DNA from: CAZTDU01 sp050248795
GTDB taxonomy: Bacteria > Pseudomonadota > Gammaproteobacteria > Burkholderiales > SG8-39
Reading direction: 5' to 3'
Assembly: GCA_050248795.1 (NCBI GenBank)
Contig: JBFWRS010000031.1
Coordinates: forward strand, 1 to 45,620
DNA length: 45,620 nt
In this document: one piece after another, positions 1-9,069 of the stretch
How positions within the stretch are numbered: position 1 is the first letter of the stretch
How the letters are laid out: every line of letters begins with the position of its first letter
Program-made: the position numbers and the translations under genes
Notes under the pieces: model-generated
Database searches by the model: none
What the model was told of the DNA's origin: nothing
What the model saw: only the letters and a program-made list of their open reading frames with translations

Positions 1-1657
1 CGTTCTCGGAACGCAACTGCTTCATCGCGTCGGTTTCCTCGGCCATGTCCTTCGCCTTCACCGACAGGTTGATCGAGCGGTTCTTGCGGTCGACGTTGAT
101 GATCATCGCCTGCACCTTGTCGCCCTCGTTCAGCACGGTACGCAGGTCCTCGATCCGGTCGCGCGAGTATTCGGACGCCCTGAGGTAGCCCTCGGTGTCG
201 GCCGAGATCTGGATCACTGCGCCCTTCGCATCGACCGACTTCACGGTTCCCTCGATGACGCTGTTCTTCTCGTGGCCGGCGATGAAATTCGTGAACGGGT
301 CGCCTTCCATCTGCTTGATGCCGAGCGAAATCCGCTCGCGCTCGACGTCGATCGCCAGCACCACGGCCTCGACTTCGTCGCCCTTCTTGAAGCGCTTGAC
401 CGCCTCCTCGCCCGCCTCGGACCAGGACAGGTCCGACAGGTGCACCAGGCCGTCGATGCCGCCGGACAGGCCGACGAAGACGCCAAAGTCGGTGATCGAC
501 TTGATCTGGCCCTTGACGCGGTCGCCCTTCTTGAACTCGCGCGCGAAATCCTCCCACGGGTTCGGCATGCACTGCTTCATGCCGAGCGATATGCGGCGGC
601 GGTCCTCGTCGATCTCGAGGATCATCACCTCGACCTCGTCGCCAACCTGCGCGACCTTCGACGGATGCACGTTCTTGTTCGTCCAGTCCATCTCGGAGAC
701 GTGCACCAGGCCTTCGATTCCCGCCTCGACCTCGACGAATGCGCCGTAGTCGGTGAGGTTGGTGACCTTGCCGAACAGGCGCGTGCCCTGCGGGTAGCGG
801 CGCGCGATGCCGACCCACGGGTCCTCGCCCAGCTGCTTCAGGCCGAGCGACACGCGGTTCTTCTCGGTGTCGAACTTGAGGACCTTGGCGGTTACCTCGT
901 CGCCCACGTTCAGCACCTCGGACGGATGCTTGACGCGGCGCCAGGCCAGGTCGGTGATGTGCAGCAGGCCGTCGATGCCGCCGAGGTCGACGAACGCGCC
1001 GTAGTCGGTGATGTTCTTGACGATGCCCTTGACCACCGCGCCCTCGGCAAGCGTCGACAGCAGCGCCTCGCGCTCGGCGCCGACGGTTTCCTCCAGCAGC
1101 GCGCGGCGCGACACGACCACGTTGTTGCGCTTGCGGTCGAGCTTGATGACCTTGAACTCCATTTCCTTGCCCTCATAGGGCGTGGTGTCCTTGACCGGGC
1201 GCAGGTCGACCAGCGAGCCGGGCAGGAATGCGCGGATGCCCTTGGTCATCACGGTCAGGCCGCCCTTCACCTTGCCGGTGATCATGCCGGTGACCTTCTC
1301 GCCCTTCTCCAGCGCTTCCTCGAGTTCCATCCAGGCCGCGAGGCGCTTGGCCTTTTCGCGCGACAGGCGGGTCTCGCCGTGGCCATCCTCCAGCGCCTCG
1401 ATCGAGACCTTCACCAGGTCGCCGATCTTCACTTCGAGTTCGCCTGCGTCGTTGCGGAACTCCTCTACGGGAATCACGCTCTCGGACTTCAGGCCCGCAT
1501 TGACGACAACGATGTTCTGGTCGACGCGCACGACTTCGGCGGTGATGACCTCACCGATCCGCATTTCCTTGCGGGTGAGGCTTTCTTCGAACAGCGCGGC
1601 GAAGGATTCTGGATTGACGGGGGTGGACTGCGATACGGCTTGGGAAACGCTGGACAT
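1..1657 (-). CDS. rpsA: 30S ribosomal protein S1 (3' end outside window)
   Basis: RNA-binding protein of the small ribosomal subunit that helps recruit mRNA. Translation from the ATG at 1657 starts MSSVSQAVSQS and runs open for 552 codons to the window edge, so about the last 20 residues of a usual ~570-residue protein are missing. It shows the expected run of S1 (OB-fold) repeats, recognisable by recurring segments such as ITDYGAFVDLGGIDGLLHI, LTDYGAFVEVEAGIEGLVHV and ITDFGVFVGLSGGIDGLVHL, each followed by a VGDEV or KGDEV strand. It lies downstream of cmk on the same strand with a 101-base gap, the usual cmk-rpsA arrangement of proteobacteria. The long plus-strand reading frame through this gene is a GC-rich shadow. 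Confidence 0.97.
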   Translation of the reverse strand, partial: MSSVSQAVSQSTPVNPESFAALFEESLTRKEMRIGEVITAEVVRVDQNIVVVNAGLKSESVIPVEEFRNDAGELEVKIGDLVKVSIEALEDGHGETRLSREKAKRLAAWMELEEALEKGEKVTGMITGKVKGGLTVMTKGIRAFLPGSLVDLRPVKDTTPYEGKEMEFKVIKLDRKRNNVVVSRRALLEETVGAEREALLSTLAEGAVVKGIVKNITDYGAFVDLGGIDGLLHITDLAWRRVKHPSEVLNVGDEVTAKVLKFDTEKNRVSLGLKQLGEDPWVGIARRYPQGTRLFGKVTNLTDYGAFVEVEAGIEGLVHVSEMDWTNKNVHPSKVAQVGDEVEVMILEIDEDRRRISLGMKQCMPNPWEDFAREFKKGDRVKGQIKSITDFGVFVGLSGGIDGLVHLSDLSWSEAGEEAVKRFKKGDEVEAVVLAIDVERERISLGIKQMEGDPFTNFIAGHEKNSVIEGTVKSVDAKGAVIQISADTEGYLRASEYSRDRIEDLRTVLNEGDKVQAMIINVDRKNRSINLSVKAKDMAEETDAMKQLRSEN

Positions 1658-1746
1658 GTGTAGGGGTTGGCCTGTTTCTGCCGCGCCGCGGAGGGCCGTT
1701 GCGCGGGTCAAGTTGCAATCGGAGCCGGCCTTGGGCCTGCTCCACC

Positions 1747-1766
1747 GGTTACTGCGGGTTACTGCG
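1747..1766. repeat. tandem 10-base duplication across the cmk stop codon
   Basis: GGTTACTGCG occurs twice head to tail (1747-1756 and 1757-1766). The second copy holds the last cmk codons and its TAA stop (1759-1761), so the first copy repeats the stop region just downstream. It looks like simple slippage, with no evident function. Confidence 0.6.
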
Positions 1767-2403
1767 CCTGCTGAAGCGACCTTTTCCCATACCAATCAAG
1801 CACCAGGCTGACGACTTCGTCCACCGAAAGCGCCGAGGAGTCGACCACTACGGCATCCGCCGCCGGGGCGAGGGGGGCTACGCTACGCTTCGCGTCCCGC
1901 TCGTCCCTCTCCTCAAGGTCTTGGGAAAGGGACGCGAGGTTAGCATGGTTTCCCTTGTCTATCAACTGCTTATACCTGCGCTGCGCGCGCACAGTGGCGC
2001 TTGCGGTGAGGAATACCTTGAGCACGGCGTCGGGAAATACCACGCTGCCCATGTCCCGCCCGTCGGCGACCAGGCCCGGTGGCTGGCGAAAGCGCCGCTG
2101 CCGCTCCAGCAGCGCCGCCCTCACCGTCGGAATCGCGGCGATTGCGGACGCCCGTATGCCCACCGCCTCGGCCCGAATTTCGCTCGTAACATCCTGTCCG
2201 GAAAGGAGTATCTTGCCGTCCACGAACTCCACCTCGAGTTGCGCGGCGGTGCGCTCAGGGGCATCCCCTCCTGCCAGCGCCACCAAGCGGTACAGCACGC
2301 CGCTTTCCAGGTAGTGAAATCCAAGCGCCGCGGCCACCCGGCTCGCCACGGTGCCTTTGCCCGAGGCAGACGGCCCGTCGATGGCGATCACCGGCACGTT
2401 CAT
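1759..2403 (-). CDS. cmk: cytidylate kinase
   Basis: Phosphorylates CMP and dCMP with ATP in the cytoplasm. The 214-residue product starts MNVPVIAIDGPSASGKGT and carries the P-loop GPSASGKGT at residues 10-18. The later segment VADGRDMGSVVFPDA matches the conserved GRDIGTVVFPDA region of Cmk. The ATG at 2403 overlaps the aroA stop by four bases (ATGA), which settles the start over an upstream in-frame ATG at 2511. Length is slightly below the 225-230 residues usual for the family. It belongs to the aroA-cmk-rpsA end of the housekeeping operon. Confidence 0.96.
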   Translation of the reverse strand: MNVPVIAIDGPSASGKGTVASRVAAALGFHYLESGVLYRLVALAGGDAPERTAAQLEVEFVDGKILLSGQDVTSEIRAEAVGIRASAIAAIPTVRAALLERQRRFRQPPGLVADGRDMGSVVFPDAVLKVFLTASATVRAQRRYKQLIDKGNHANLASLSQDLEERDERDAKRSVAPLAPAADAVVVDSSALSVDEVVSLVLDWYGKRSLQQAQ

Positions 2404-3677
2404 CGCGCCAGGCTCGCAAAGACCTCGAAATACGCCGGAAACGTCTTGGCGACGCAATCGGGGTCGTTGATCCTTACCGCGACGCCACCGAGCGCCGCAA
2501 GCGAGAAGCACATCGCCATGCGGTGGTCGTCATAGGTGTCGATTGCGGCGCCCGTTTTCAGCGCCTGCGGCGGCGACACCCGGATCCAGTCTTCGCCCGC
2601 GTCGACCCCGGCACCGAGCTTGCGCAGCTCGGTGGCCATGGCGGCGATGCGGTCGGTCTCCTTGACGCGCCAGCTGCCGATGTTGCGCAGCGTGCTCGGG
2701 CCGTCCGCATACAGCGCGGCGACCGCCGCGGTCATCGCGGCATCCGGAATGTGGTTCAGGTCGAGGTCGATCGCGCGCAGCGGGCGCTCGCCGCTCGCCT
2801 CGATCCAGTTGTCGCCGCAGGACACGCGCGCGCCCATGGCTTCGAGCACCTGCGCGAATGCGACGTCGCCCTGCACACTTGCGCGGCCCACGCCCTCGAC
2901 GCGCACCGGTCCGCCGGATATCGCTCCGGCGGCGAGGAAATAGGATGCCGAGGAGGCGTCGCCCTCGACGTGCATCTCTGCGGGCGCGCGATACGCGGCC
3001 TGCGGCACGTCGAACGCACGCCAGCCATCGCGCGCCACCGTTACGCCGAAGTCCTGCATCATGCGCAGCGTGATCTCGACATAGGGCTTCGAGATCAGCT
3101 CGCCATCGACCTCGATGCGCACCGGACCGACCGCTGGCAGCGCCATCAGCAGCGCGGTGAGGAACTGCGAGGAGACATCGCCGCGCACGCGCACCGGCGC
3201 GCCGGCGCGTACCTTGCCGTCGCCGATCGCGAGTGGCGGGAAGCCCTTGGCGCCCGCGTAGGCGATGTCCGCGCCGATGCCTCGCAGCGCGTCCACCAGG
3301 TCGCCGATCGGGCGCTCGTGCATGCGCGCCACGCCGGAAAGGGCATAGCGCCCGCCCGCGAGGGCCAGCGCCGCGGTAAGCGGCCGGAACGCGGTGCCCG
3401 CGTTGCCGAGGAACAGCGCCGCTTCGCGCACCGGAAACACCCCGCCGCAACCGTGCACCCGCACCGCACCCTCGCCGGCCGGTTCGCAGCGCACGCCGAG
3501 CTTCGCCAGCGCGTCGAGCATCACGCGCGTGTCGTCGGAGTCGAGCAGGTCGCGTACCAGCGTCGTGCCGGTAGCGAGCGCAGCGAGCAGCAGCACGCGG
3601 TTGGATATGCTCTTCGAGCCCGGCAGCCGCACAGTGCCGGCGATGCGCCTGATCGGCCCCAGCGTCAGCGACTTCAC
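2400..3677 (-). CDS. aroA: 3-phosphoshikimate 1-carboxyvinyltransferase (EPSP synthase)
   Basis: Sixth step of the shikimate pathway: joins phosphoenolpyruvate to shikimate 3-phosphate. The 425-residue product begins VKSLTLGPIRRIAGTVRLPG; the GTG at 3677 overlaps the tyrA stop as GTGA, which is why I prefer it to upstream in-frame starts inside tyrA. Both family signatures are visible: LFLGNAGTAFRPLTAALAL near residue 90 and RVKETDRIAAMATELRKLGA near residue 335, plus the N-terminal SKS substrate-binding motif. The GNAGTA segment is the unmodified class I form, so glyphosate sensitivity is expected from family knowledge. Length is typical. Confidence 0.97.
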   Translation of the reverse strand: MKSLTLGPIRRIAGTVRLPGSKSISNRVLLLAALATGTTLVRDLLDSDDTRVMLDALAKLGVRCEPAGEGAVRVHGCGGVFPVREAALFLGNAGTAFRPLTAALALAGGRYALSGVARMHERPIGDLVDALRGIGADIAYAGAKGFPPLAIGDGKVRAGAPVRVRGDVSSQFLTALLMALPAVGPVRIEVDGELISKPYVEITLRMMQDFGVTVARDGWRAFDVPQAAYRAPAEMHVEGDASSASYFLAAGAISGGPVRVEGVGRASVQGDVAFAQVLEAMGARVSCGDNWIEASGERPLRAIDLDLNHIPDAAMTAAVAALYADGPSTLRNIGSWRVKETDRIAAMATELRKLGAGVDAGEDWIRVSPPQALKTGAAIDTYDDHRMAMCFSLAALGGVAVRINDPDCVAKTFPAYFEVFASLAR

Positions 3678-4549
3678 CTGTAATCGCCGTCCAGCCAGCG
3701 CTCGCGGGCAGCCCGCGCCTCGGCAAAGACCTTCTCCAGCGCGGCGCCGTCGCCGCGCTCCACCAGCGGGCGCAGCGCTGCGAGCTTGGCCGTGTAGCGG
3801 TCCAGCTCGGCAAGCAGGCATTCGCGGTTGGCGACGCAGATGTCGCGCCACATCTCCGGATGACTCGAGGCGATGCGCGTGAAGTCGCGGAAGCCGCCGG
3901 CTGCGAGGCCGAACAGCCGTGCCGAGTCGGCGCGCGCGGCGAATTCGTGCACCAGCGCGTACGACAGCAGGTGCGGCAGGTGGCTCACCGCGGCGAGCAC
4001 CGCATCGTGCTCCGCGGGCGACATGCGGCTCACGCGCGCGCCGCAGGCTTCCCACGCAGCCGAAACGCGATCCACCGCGTGCGCGGCGTTCTCAGGCAGC
4101 GGCGTCAGCACCACGCGCCGGTCCCGCAGCAGGTCTGCCTTTGCGGCGCCCACGCCGCTCTTCTCGGCACCGGCAATCGGGTGCGAGGGAACGAAGCGCG
4201 CGAGCGCCTTGCCCAGGTGCGCGCGCGCTGCGGCGACGACATCCTGCTTGGTGCTGCCTGCGTCCGCAATCAGCGCATCCGCTTCCAGCTCGGGGGCGAT
4301 CGCGGCGAAGATGCGCGGGAACTGCGCCACCGGCGCGGCGATCAGCACCAGGTCGGCGCCGTGCACCGCGCCGGCCGGGTCCGGCGAAACCGTATCGATG
4401 ACGCCGAGTTCCACCGCGCGGCGCATGTTGCCGGGGTCGCGGCCGGAGCCGACGATCTCGCCGCAGGCGCCGGCGCGGCGCAGCGCGAGCGCGAATGATC
4501 CTCCGATCAAGCCGACGCCGATGACCGCAATGCGCCTGAACGGCGTCAT
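3674..4549 (-). CDS. tyrA: prephenate/arogenate dehydrogenase
   Basis: Oxidative decarboxylation of prephenate (or arogenate) in tyrosine synthesis, with NAD(P). The 291-residue product has an N-terminal Rossmann fold (IAVIGVGLIGGSFALAL, residues 8-23) and the catalytic His in SHPIAGAEKSG (H123). It lacks a chorismate mutase domain, since mutase activity is encoded by pheA in the same operon, and shows no C-terminal ACT domain. Four-base overlap with aroA downstream; 18-base gap from hisC upstream. Which substrate is preferred cannot be read from sequence alone. Confidence 0.94.
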   Translation of the reverse strand: MTPFRRIAVIGVGLIGGSFALALRRAGACGEIVGSGRDPGNMRRAVELGVIDTVSPDPAGAVHGADLVLIAAPVAQFPRIFAAIAPELEADALIADAGSTKQDVVAAARAHLGKALARFVPSHPIAGAEKSGVGAAKADLLRDRRVVLTPLPENAAHAVDRVSAAWEACGARVSRMSPAEHDAVLAAVSHLPHLLSYALVHEFAARADSARLFGLAAGGFRDFTRIASSHPEMWRDICVANRECLLAELDRYTAKLAALRPLVERGDGAALEKVFAEARAARERWLDGDYR

Positions 4550-4567
4550 GTCGCGCGCATCGTGCCG

Positions 4568-5674
4568 TCAATCCTTCAGGCTGGCGGCGAGCGCCGCCAA
4601 GCAGCGCTCGTTCTCCTCGGCTGTGCCGACCGTGATGCGCAGGTGCTCGGGCATGCCGTAGTTGGCCACCGGCCGCACGATCACGCCGCGCTTGAGCATG
4701 CGCTTGAACACCTCGCCCGCCCTGCCGACGCGCACGGTAAGGAAGTTGCCGTGCGAAGGGATCCATTCCAGGCCAAGCTCCGATACGCCTGCCTCGAACT
4801 GGCGCATGCCCTGCAGGTTCGCGGCATAGGCCCTGGCGACGAACTCCATGTCGTCCAGCGCTGCCGTCGCCGCCGCGATCGCCACCGAGTTGACGTTGAA
4901 TGGCTGGCGCACGCGATTCATCATGTCGGCCACGCTCGGGTGCGCGAGGGCGTAACCGACGCGCAGGCCTGCGAGACCGTAGGCCTTCGAGAAGGTGCGC
5001 GTGATCACCAGGTTGGGGTGGCGCTTCAGCCACTTCACGGTGCCGGTGCGCAGTTCCGCGGGCAGGTACTCGTTGTATGCCTCGTCCAGCACGACGATGA
5101 CGCGCTCCGGTACGCGCTTGAGCAGCGCCTCGATCGCGTCGGACGGCGCGTACGTACCGGTCGGATTGTTCGGGTTGGCAATCCACAGCACGCAAGTGTC
5201 CTCGGCCACCGCTGCTGCCATCGCCTCGAGGTCGTGTCCCCAGTTCTTCGCCGGCACCGCGATGCCGCGCGCGCCGCGCGCCTGCGTCGCCAGCGGGTAG
5301 ACCGCGAACGCGTGCTGCGAGTAGACCGCGGAACGGCCGGTTCCGAGGAAGGCGAGCGCGACGAGTTCGAGCACGTCGTTCGAGCCGTTGCCGAGCACGA
5401 TGCCGCCCATGTCGACGCCGAAGCGCCCGGAGATCGCGTGTTTCAGGTCGAAGCCGTTGCCGTCCGGGTAGCGCGCGATGTCGGCGAGCGCGCCTTCGAT
5501 CGCAGCCCGCGTGCGCGGGCCGACGCCGAGGGGATTCTCGTTCGACGCGAGCTTGACGATCTTCTTCTCGTCCAGGCCGAGCTCACGGGCCAGTTCCGAG
5601 GTCGGTTTGCCCGGCTGGTAGGGCGCGATCGACCGCACCCAGGACGGGGAAAGTTCGCACAGATCCATCAGCAT
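4568..5674 (-). CDS. hisC: histidinol-phosphate aminotransferase
   Basis: PLP-dependent class II aminotransferase that makes histidinol phosphate; members in this position often also transaminate aromatic precursors. The 368-residue product shows the phosphate-binding GNGSND (95-100), the NPNNPTGTY segment (168-175), and the PLP lysine K230 in TRTFSKAYGLAGLRVG. The ATG at 5674 has GAGGAA about seven bases upstream and lies ten bases after the pheA stop; a second ATG at 5668 is possible. The longer reading frame up to 5773 would overlap pheA heavily and is rejected. Its place between pheA and tyrA suggests a role in phenylalanine and tyrosine synthesis as well as histidine. Confidence 0.94.
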   Translation of the reverse strand: MLMDLCELSPSWVRSIAPYQPGKPTSELARELGLDEKKIVKLASNENPLGVGPRTRAAIEGALADIARYPDGNGFDLKHAISGRFGVDMGGIVLGNGSNDVLELVALAFLGTGRSAVYSQHAFAVYPLATQARGARGIAVPAKNWGHDLEAMAAAVAEDTCVLWIANPNNPTGTYAPSDAIEALLKRVPERVIVVLDEAYNEYLPAELRTGTVKWLKRHPNLVITRTFSKAYGLAGLRVGYALAHPSVADMMNRVRQPFNVNSVAIAAATAALDDMEFVARAYAANLQGMRQFEAGVSELGLEWIPSHGNFLTVRVGRAGEVFKRMLKRGVIVRPVANYGMPEHLRITVGTAEENERCLAALAASLKD

Positions 5675-5684
5675 GTCCGGTTCC

Positions 5685-6764
5685 TCATTGCACTGCGACG
5701 GGATACGAGCCAAGCACCTTGAGGAAGGGCGCGCGCTGGCGCAGCGCGGCAAGCGCAGGCGCGACGCGAGCATCCTGCTGGTGCCCTTCGATGTCGATGA
5801 AGAAGACGTACTCCCACAGCGCGCTGCGCATCGCCTTCGAGGGCCGCGACTCTATGCGCGTCATGCTGACGCCGCTCTCGGCGAGCGGTGCGAGCATCGC
5901 GTGCACCGCGCCCGGCCTGTTCTCGGCGGACAGCACGAGCGACGTACGGTCGCGACCGGTCGGTGCGGCGTCCAGGTTGCCGAGCACCAGGAAACGCGTC
6001 GTGTTGCTGGGGTCGTCCTCTATCGCACGCGCGAGGATCCTAAGTCCCCAGCGCGACGCCGCGGCTTCGCCTGCAATCGCAGCAGCGCCCTCCTCCGCCG
6101 AGGCCAGGCGCGCTGCCTCGGCATTGGACGAGGCCTGCACGCGTTCCGCGCCTGGCAGGTTGCGGCTGAGCCAGCCGGCACACTGACCGAGCGACTGCGG
6201 GTGCGAGTAAACGCGCCGGATCGCGGCGATGTCGCCGGACTTCACCATCAGGTTCTGCTGCACGCGAAGCTCGATCTCGCCGCAGATGCGCAGAGGCGTC
6301 AGCAGCAGCAGGTCGAGGGAACGCCCTACCACGCCCTCGGTGGAGTTCTCGACCGGCACCACCGAAAACTGGGCTTCGCCGGACTCCGCTGCGCGGAAAA
6401 CCTCGTCTATCGTCGCCAGCGCGGAAGCCTCGACCGAGTGGCCGAAGTGCATGCGCACCGCCTGCTCGCTGAAAGTGCCTTCCGGACCGAGGTACGCCAC
6501 GCGCAGTGCAACCTCCATGCCGCGGCACGCGGACATCACCGCCCGGTAGATCCCGCTCACCGCCGCCTGCTGCAACGGCCCGGGGTTGGCCGCAGCCATC
6601 CGGCGCAGGATCTCCGCCTCGCGCTCCGGGCGATAAGCGGGTGCGCCGCCCTTCAATCCACCGATCTCGCGAGCGATCGCGGCGCGCCGGTTGATGAGCA
6701 CCAGCAGCTCGTCGTCGATGGCGTCGATCTGCGCGCGCAGCTTCTGGATTCCGGGGTCGCTCAT
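5685..6764 (-). CDS. pheA: bifunctional chorismate mutase / prephenate dehydratase (P-protein)
   Basis: Converts chorismate to prephenate and then phenylpyruvate. In 359 residues: an AroQ-type chorismate mutase helix bundle (about 1-90, LRAQIDAIDDELLVLINRR), a prephenate dehydratase domain (about 90-270, starting RVAYLGPEGTFSEQA and holding the NTTRFLVLG catalytic motif), and an ACT domain (about 280-355) with the ESRP motif of the phenylalanine-binding site. Feedback inhibition by phenylalanine is therefore expected. The ATG overlaps the serA stop as ATGA. Confidence 0.97.
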   Translation of the reverse strand: MSDPGIQKLRAQIDAIDDELLVLINRRAAIAREIGGLKGGAPAYRPEREAEILRRMAAANPGPLQQAAVSGIYRAVMSACRGMEVALRVAYLGPEGTFSEQAVRMHFGHSVEASALATIDEVFRAAESGEAQFSVVPVENSTEGVVGRSLDLLLLTPLRICGEIELRVQQNLMVKSGDIAAIRRVYSHPQSLGQCAGWLSRNLPGAERVQASSNAEAARLASAEEGAAAIAGEAAASRWGLRILARAIEDDPSNTTRFLVLGNLDAAPTGRDRTSLVLSAENRPGAVHAMLAPLAESGVSMTRIESRPSKAMRSALWEYVFFIDIEGHQQDARVAPALAALRQRAPFLKVLGSYPVAVQ

Positions 6765-7975
6765 GCCAGTGGAAGATAGCGCACCGCGAGCACGCCGTCG
6801 ATGATGCGCAGTTCGTCCAGCGATTCCGCCGGCACGTCACAGTCGACATCAACGATGGTGTAGGCCATGTCGCCCTTCGAGCGGTTCAGCATGGTGTGGA
6901 TGTTGAGGCCGCGTGCGCCCATCACCTGGGAAATGCGCGCCAGCATGTTCGGCACGTTGGCGTTCGCGATCGCCAGCCTGCACGCCGACTCCCTCGGCAG
7001 CGTGCAGTCCGGAAAGTTGACCGCGTTCGTCAGGTTGCCGTTCTCGAGGTAGTCGCGCAGCTGGTCGACCACCATGACCGCGCAGTTCTCCTCCGCCTCG
7101 CGGGTGGATGCGCCAAGGTGCGGCAGCGAGATCACCCCCGGCTCCCGCAATAGCGCTGCAGACGGGAAATCGGTGACGTAGTACTTAAGGCGATGCGCGC
7201 GCAGGCTCGCCGCAACCGCCGCTTCGTCGACGATGCCCTCGCGCGAGAAGTTGAGCAGCACCGCCCCGGCGCGCAGGTGCTCGATGTTTTTCGGGCCGAT
7301 CAGGCCCCGCGTCTTCTCCACGAGCGGAACGTGCAGCGAGACGAAGTGGCTCGCCTTCAGCACTTCGTCGATCGAGGCCGCCTTGCGCACCCGGGAAGGC
7401 AGGCTCCACGCCGCGTCGACCGTGATGTGCGGGTCGAAGCCGAGCACGTTCATGCCCAGGCGGATGGCGGCGTCCGCGACCAGGCTGCCCACCCGGCCCA
7501 GGCCGATGATGCCGAGCGTGTGCCCGGCGAGCTCGACCCCTGCGTAGGCCTTCTTGCCGTCCTCGACCCGCCTGTCCAGGTCTGGGGCGTTGGCATCCAG
7601 CGCGCCGGCAAAGTCGAGTGCGCCCTTGAGGTTGCGCGCGGCGATCAGCATGCCTGCAAGCACCAGTTCCTTGACCGCATTCGCGTTCGCGCCCGGCGCG
7701 TTGAACACCGGGATGCCACGCGCCGAGAGTTCGGCCACCGGAATGTTGTTGACGCCGGCGCCGGCACGGGCGACCGCCTTCAGGTTCGCACCGAAAACGT
7801 GGCCATGAAGGTCCTGCGAACGCAGGATGATCGCGTCGGGGGACTTCGCCTCCTTGACCAGCGAATAGCGCTCAGGCGGCAGCCGCTTGAGGCCGACCTG
7901 CGCCACCTGGTTCAGAACCAGCACCTCGGTCTTGCGTACCGTGCCAGCGCCGTGTCCGCGCTTGCGCTCAGCCAC
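6761..7975 (-). CDS. serA: D-3-phosphoglycerate dehydrogenase with ACT domain
   Basis: First step of serine synthesis: NAD-dependent oxidation of 3-phosphoglycerate. The product (404 residues from the GTG at 7975, starting VAERKRGHG) has a 2-hydroxyacid dehydrogenase fold with the nucleotide site GIIGLGRVGSLVA, the catalytic Arg region NFSREGIVDE and His in LPHLGAST. A C-terminal ACT domain begins near RLAIANANVPNMLARIS, suggesting serine control. The start is uncertain: family homologues usually begin close to the LVLNQVAQVGLKRLP segment, so a GTG about 20 codons further in is possible. The GTG lies in the second copy of a 13-base repeat whose first copy holds the serC stop. Confidence 0.9.
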   Translation of the reverse strand: MAERKRGHGAGTVRKTEVLVLNQVAQVGLKRLPPERYSLVKEAKSPDAIILRSQDLHGHVFGANLKAVARAGAGVNNIPVAELSARGIPVFNAPGANANAVKELVLAGMLIAARNLKGALDFAGALDANAPDLDRRVEDGKKAYAGVELAGHTLGIIGLGRVGSLVADAAIRLGMNVLGFDPHITVDAAWSLPSRVRKAASIDEVLKASHFVSLHVPLVEKTRGLIGPKNIEHLRAGAVLLNFSREGIVDEAAVAASLRAHRLKYYVTDFPSAALLREPGVISLPHLGASTREAEENCAVMVVDQLRDYLENGNLTNAVNFPDCTLPRESACRLAIANANVPNMLARISQVMGARGLNIHTMLNRSKGDMAYTIVDVDCDVPAESLDELRIIDGVLAVRYLPLA

Positions 7976-7995
7976 GACGCTCGCGCTCAGCCACG
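7964..7995. repeat. 13-base direct repeat at the serC/serA junction
   Basis: GCGCTCAGCCACG occurs at 7964-7976 and 7983-7995 (19-base period). On the coding strand both copies read CGTGGCTGAGCGC. The upstream copy supplies the end of serC with its TGA; the downstream copy supplies the GTG proposed as the serA start. Confidence 0.65.
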
Positions 7996-9069
7996 GCGCT
8001 TCTCGAAGTCCTTCATGTAGGCGACCAGCGCCTGCACGCCCTCGATCGGCATCGCGTTGTAGATCGATGCCCGCATGCCGCCGACCGATCGATGCCCCTT
8101 CAACTGCGTCATGCCCGCGCTCTCGGCGCCCTTGAGGAACTCGGCGTCCAGTTTCGCGTCGGCAAGCGTGAACGGCACGTTCATGCGCGAACGGTCCGCC
8201 TTCGCCACCGGGTTGGCGTAGAACGCGGACGCGTCGATGCAGTCGTAGAGCAGCTTCGCCTTGGCGATGCTCCTGCGCTCGGCCTCGGCGAGCCCGCCCA
8301 GCGCCTTGAGCCACTTGAATACCAGCCCGGCGACGTAGATGGCATAGGTTGCCGGCGTATTGAGCATCGAATCGGCATCGGCCTGCAGCTTGTAGTCCAT
8401 CACGCTGGGCGTACCTTTCATCGCCCTGCCAAGGAGGTCCTCGCGCACGATCACGATGGTCAGCCCTGCCGGGCCGATGTTCTTCTGCGCACCTGCGTAG
8501 ATGAGTCCGAACTTCGACACCTCCAGCGGCCGCGACAGCAGATGTGAAGAGGCATCCGCGACCAGCGGCACGCCGGCGGTGTCCGGGATCCAGTTGAATT
8601 CGACGCCGCCGATGGTCTCGTTCGAGCAGTAGTGCACGTAAGCTGCGTCCGGACTGAGCCGCCATTGCGACTGCTCAGGCGCATACGTGAATGCGCGATC
8701 CTCGGACGATGCTGCGATCGACACGTCGCACCAGGACTTCGCCTCCTTAGCCGCCTTCCTGGACCATTCGCCGGTAATCGCGTAGTCCGCCCCGCCCTTG
8801 CCGGCCAGCAGGTTCATCGGCACCTGCGCGAACTGCAGCGTCGCGCCGCCCTGCAGGAACAGCACCTTGTAGCCCGCCGGGACCGCCAGCAGTTCGCGGA
8901 AGTCCTGCTCGGCCTCGGCGGCGATCGACATGAACTCCCTGCCGCGATGGCTCATCTCCATGACGCCGGTGCCCGAGCCGTGCCAGTCGAGCATCTCGTC
9001 GCCTGCGCGCGAGAGCACCTCGGCGGGCAGCATCGCCGGCCCGGCGCTGAAGTTGAACAGGCGGGACAT
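7987..9069 (-). CDS. serC: phosphoserine aminotransferase
   Basis: PLP enzyme that makes 3-phosphoserine from 3-phosphohydroxypyruvate and also acts in pyridoxine synthesis. The 360-residue product opens with the family signature MSRLFNFSAGPAMLP. It carries the PLP lysine K196 in IYAGAQKNIGPAG, and ends with the phosphate-binding GHRSVGGMRASIYNAM segment. Its ATG overlaps the gyrA stop by one base (TGATG), so it is translationally coupled to gyrA. With serA directly downstream, two steps of serine synthesis are adjacent. Confidence 0.97.
   Translation of the reverse strand: MSRLFNFSAGPAMLPAEVLSRAGDEMLDWHGSGTGVMEMSHRGREFMSIAAEAEQDFRELLAVPAGYKVLFLQGGATLQFAQVPMNLLAGKGGADYAITGEWSRKAAKEAKSWCDVSIAASSEDRAFTYAPEQSQWRLSPDAAYVHYCSNETIGGVEFNWIPDTAGVPLVADASSHLLSRPLEVSKFGLIYAGAQKNIGPAGLTIVIVREDLLGRAMKGTPSVMDYKLQADADSMLNTPATYAIYVAGLVFKWLKALGGLAEAERRSIAKAKLLYDCIDASAFYANPVAKADRSRMNVPFTLADAKLDAEFLKGAESAGMTQLKGHRSVGGMRASIYNAMPIEGVQALVAYMKDFEKRRG

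Noticed and set aside
272..1663. 463-codon plus-strand frame at the window start
   Set aside because: Shadow of rpsA, whose repeated S1 domains read cleanly on the minus strand.
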